NCBI GenBank assembly: GCA_903918555.1
Contig: CAIXEV010000510.1
Coordinates: 1 to 7,536 of the forward strand
Source: an uncultured bacterium
GTDB taxonomy: Bacteria > Planctomycetota > Phycisphaerae > Phycisphaerales > SM1A02
Length of the DNA stretch: 7,536 bases
Direction: 5' to 3'
The position numbers and the translations under genes are program-made. Shown piece after piece: positions 5,620 through 7,536 of the stretch. Every line of letters starts with the position of its first letter. The first letter of the stretch is position 1. The notes under the pieces are model-generated. The model saw only the letters and a program-made list of their open reading frames with translations. It was not told the DNA's origin and did not search any database.

Positions 5620-6975
5620 TCACTTTGCTGGGCGATTGACAGGATTCGCAGGGCGATGCACGGCGCGCTGCTCGGGCCATGCGCCGAAGAGCGTCGCGTG
5701 CATGATGCGGTAGAGCGCCGTGTTGTCGAGGTCGCCGCGCACGAGCTCGCTGTTCACGCCCGCGGCGCGCACGACGACGGGGTCGCCGCCGTCGGCCATG
5801 CTCGCCCACGCGACCGCGAAGGGTAGCCGCGCGCCCGACGCATCGGGTGCTGCGACGAAGGGCTCGCTTCGCGGGCCGGCGACGCCATCGAGCGGCGCGG
5901 GGTCGTTCGGGAGCGACGCGGGCAGCGGCTTGCCCCGCACGATCACGCCTGCTTCCTCGGGCATCGCGACCAGTTGCGGCCGGCTCGCATCGCTGTCGGC
6001 AGCGACGAGCACCAGCGTGTCGGGATGTTCCGCGCGGAAACGCTCCGCCGTCGCGATCGCCGCGTCGGCGCGGCGCATCGCCTCGAGCAGCCCGCCTGCA
6101 TTGTTGAGGTTCGAGAAGTTGTCGGTGCCCTCTTCCTCGACCACGAGGAAGAAACCGCTTGGATTGCGCGCGAGGACGCGCAGCGCCGCGCCGGTCATCT
6201 CCGCCACGGTCGGCGCGCCCGGCGAGTAGAGCGGAAGCCCGCGCGCGGCGAGCACCTGTTCGGTCGCGTCGTTGTAGGTGTCGGTCTCGGCGAAGAGCCC
6301 GAGAAGGTGGGTCGTTTCCGCCGGAACTGCAGCCAGTTCCTCGCGCGTGAAGACGACCGTGTAGCCCGCGGCGCGCGCCTCGTCGACGAGGTTGCGGCCG
6401 TCGGCACGGCGCCCCGCGCCATGTCGGCCCTGCACGCCCTTCGGAAGAAAGTAGGCTTCGCCGCCACCGAGGATCACCTGCGGCTTGCCCTCGAGCAGTT
6501 GCCGGCAGATCTCGTCGGCCATGCTGCGCTTCGCCACGCTTGCGAGGAAGCACCCGGTCCCGGGCTCGGCGAGGTGACCTGAGTTGACGACGCCGACCGA
6601 GCGGCCGTCGCGCAGCGCATCGCGCATGAGGCTGATGCGCTCGCCCGTCGGCGCGAGCGGGACCTCTGCGCCGTCCATGCCGTAGCTTTCGAGCGGAACC
6701 TTCACGCCGTACGCGTGGACCGTGCCGCCCGAGTTGCTCGCGGGCGCGAGGCTGCCGCGCACATGCGGGCGATAGAGCGCGATCGACGGGAGCGTGTCCC
6801 ACGCGAGCCTGCCGTCAGGGCCGACCTGGTCGACGCGCGCGAGCCCCCAGTGCCCGAGGCCTGTGCCGTCGGGATGGATGAAGATCACGCTGCCGCGCGC
6901 GGGCGACGGCGGAGCAGGCGTCGCCGGTGGATTGGCGGCGAGCGCGGCGGCCGCAACGAGAAGCAGACTCAGCAT
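5620..6975 (-). CDS. Alkaline phosphatase-superfamily protein with altered metal ligands
   Basis: This 451-residue protein resembles PhoA-type alkaline phosphatase (PF00245-like), which hydrolyses phosphomonoesters outside the cytoplasm. MLSLLLVAAAALA looks like a signal peptide, although its n-region has no positive charge. Visible core motifs are IHPDGTG (Asp36, equivalent to E. coli Asp51), SNSGGT with the nucleophile candidate Ser82, and GYTVVFTREEL (204-214). VVEEEGTDNF follows (Glu280 as Glu322, Asp285 as Asp327), then AADSDAS (Asp327 as Asp369). By hand alignment the three zinc-binding His are absent: His331 is Asn289, His370 is Ser328, and the His412 region reads ADGGD (394-398). I recall relatives with the same EEEGTDNF and DSD motifs, so this is probably a subfamily trait rather than decay. 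It may still be a phosphatase, perhaps with other metals, or act on another ester. No Shine-Dalgarno is visible, and a terminator lies directly upstream. Confidence 0.88.
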   Translation of the reverse strand: MLSLLLVAAAALAANPPATPAPPSPARGSVIFIHPDGTGLGHWGLARVDQVGPDGRLAWDTLPSIALYRPHVRGSLAPASNSGGTVHAYGVKVPLESYGMDGAEVPLAPTGERISLMRDALRDGRSVGVVNSGHLAEPGTGCFLASVAKRSMADEICRQLLEGKPQVILGGGEAYFLPKGVQGRHGAGRRADGRNLVDEARAAGYTVVFTREELAAVPAETTHLLGLFAETDTYNDATEQVLAARGLPLYSPGAPTVAEMTGAALRVLARNPSGFFLVVEEEGTDNFSNLNNAGGLLEAMRRADAAIATAERFRAEHPDTLVLVAADSDASRPQLVAMPEEAGVIVRGKPLPASLPNDPAPLDGVAGPRSEPFVAAPDASGARLPFAVAWASMADGGDPVVVRAAGVNSELVRGDLDNTALYRIMHATLFGAWPEQRAVHRPANPVNRPAK

Positions 6976-6981
6976 GCTCGC

Positions 6982-7029
6982 ACGATAGAAGAAGAAATCG
7001 CCCCGCGCGCATGGCGTGCAGGGCGATTT
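6982..7029 (-). terminator. Intrinsic terminator of the DHS-like gene
   Basis: A perfect 9-bp inverted repeat, AAATCGCCC (6995-7003) against GGGCGATTT (7021-7029), is extended by an inner 6-bp stem containing one G-U pair around an ATG loop (7005-7019). Read on the minus strand it is followed by a pyrimidine tract, TTTCTTCTTCT. It begins 21 bases after the stop at 7051 and ends only 19 bases before the phosphatase start at 6975. Confidence 0.82.
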
Positions 7030-7050
7030 GCATGGTCTTGACGCGGGCGC

Positions 7051-7536
7051 TCAGCGCACCTTCGCGAGGAACTTCTTCGTCTCGGCGCGCGAGGCCTTGA
7101 TGATCGCGTCGGCGGCCTTCGGGTTCGCCTTCGCCTCGAGCAGCGCGGTGAGCATCATCGGCGCCACGATGGTCGCGTCGCTCTCGACGACGAACATCGG
7201 GGTCTTCTCGGTGAGCTTGTCCCAGGTGATCTTCTCGTTGGGCGTGGCGCCCGAGTACGAGCCGTACGAAGTCGTCGAGTCGCTGATCTGGCAGAAATAC
7301 GCCCACGGACGCACGGGTTCCTGCAGGTCGTACTTGATGCTCGGCACGACGCAGATCGGGAAGTCGCCGGCGATGCCGCCGCCGATCTGGAAGAAGCCCA
7401 CGCCCTTGCCCTTCGATAGCACGGCGTAGTCGTCGTAGAAGCGAGCCATGTATTCGATGCCGCTCTTGACGATCGATGCGCTGAAGTCGCCGAACTTCAC
7501 GTGCGACGCGAAGATGTTGCCGAAGGTCGAGTCCTC
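7051..7536 (-). CDS. Deoxyhypusine synthase-like protein, C-terminal part
   Basis: The frame runs from a TGA stop (complement of 7051-7053) to the right edge, giving 161 residues. There is no start codon in the window: the residues before an internal GTG at 7500 (ST-FGNIFASH) still fit the family. Recognisable blocks are GVGFFQIGGGIAGDFPI (visible residues 45-61), QISDSTTSYGSYSGATPNE (about 83-101), ITWDKL and VVESDATIVAP. Together they match the C-terminal NAD- and polyamine-binding half of deoxyhypusine synthase. Eukaryotic and archaeal enzymes use a Lys just after the GGG to carry the aminobutyl group to eIF5A; here that position is Gly57. Bacteria lack eIF5A, so bacterial members are thought to act in polyamine metabolism or on unknown substrates. 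It is cytosolic. A terminator follows at 6982-7029, so it is probably transcribed apart from the phosphatase. Confidence 0.92.
   Translation of the reverse strand, partial: EDSTFGNIFASHVKFGDFSASIVKSGIEYMARFYDDYAVLSKGKGVGFFQIGGGIAGDFPICVVPSIKYDLQEPVRPWAYFCQISDSTTSYGSYSGATPNEKITWDKLTEKTPMFVVESDATIVAPMMLTALLEAKANPKAADAIIKASRAETKKFLAKVR

Noticed and set aside
5369..6802. 477-codon minus-strand frame overlapping the phosphatase gene in another frame
   Set aside because: It is very rich in Arg and Ala, has no domain, and runs through the intrinsic terminator into the opposite gene; the phosphatase frame has clear family motifs.
1..7536. CRISPR, defence island, prophage or insertion sequence
   Set aside because: No regularly spaced identical repeats, no transposase, integrase, nuclease or phage structural motifs were seen in any frame with believable coding character.

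Overview
The window is GC-rich, densely coding bacterial DNA holding seven protein-coding genes, two of them cut by the window edges. I see no rRNA, tRNA, CRISPR array, transposase or integrase. The best guess for the host is a planctomycete, probably Phycisphaerae-like. Two secreted proteins end in a PxPG / small-hydrophobic helix / RRRK tail of the PEP-CTERM type common there, and they sit beside TPR-sulfotransferases and a bacterial deoxyhypusine synthase-like protein. This taxonomic call is inference from family content, not a search.

Layout. Positions 1-2891 hold two convergent, paralogous TPR-sulfotransferases. The first (+) has lost its start off the left edge; the second (-) is complete. 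Their stop codons are 44 bp apart inside a short 21-bp-period tandem repeat, and their PAPS-binding segments form a nearly perfect 57-bp inverted repeat. A 282-bp upstream region with no convincing gene follows. Next comes a rightward run of three genes: a secreted PEP-CTERM-like protein with a beta-rich module (3174-3842), an ATP-grasp ligase of the RimK/DcsG-like type (3873-4769, GTG start), and a second secreted PEP-CTERM-like protein (4864-5556) with a Cys...Gln pattern resembling internal-thioester adhesion domains. This run ends at a strong intrinsic terminator (5576-5614). On the minus strand, reading towards that terminator, lie an alkaline phosphatase-superfamily protein (5620-6975) and, upstream of it, the C-terminal 161 residues of a deoxyhypusine synthase-like protein (7051-7536). 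Another intrinsic terminator (6982-7029) separates these two.

How the genes fit together. The two PEP-CTERM-like proteins and probably the phosphatase are exported, so half of the window concerns the cell surface or periplasm. The sulfotransferases are presumably cytosolic enzymes using PAPS and could modify surface polymers or proteins, but nothing here identifies the acceptor. The ATP-grasp protein and the DHS-like protein act on unknown substrates.

I did not find a clear new multi-gene system such as a defence island. The points most worth following are the putative thioester domain, two enzymes whose canonical catalytic or metal residues are replaced (phosphatase His ligands, DHS lysine), the terminator placed directly before the phosphatase start, and the convergent sulfotransferase pair.
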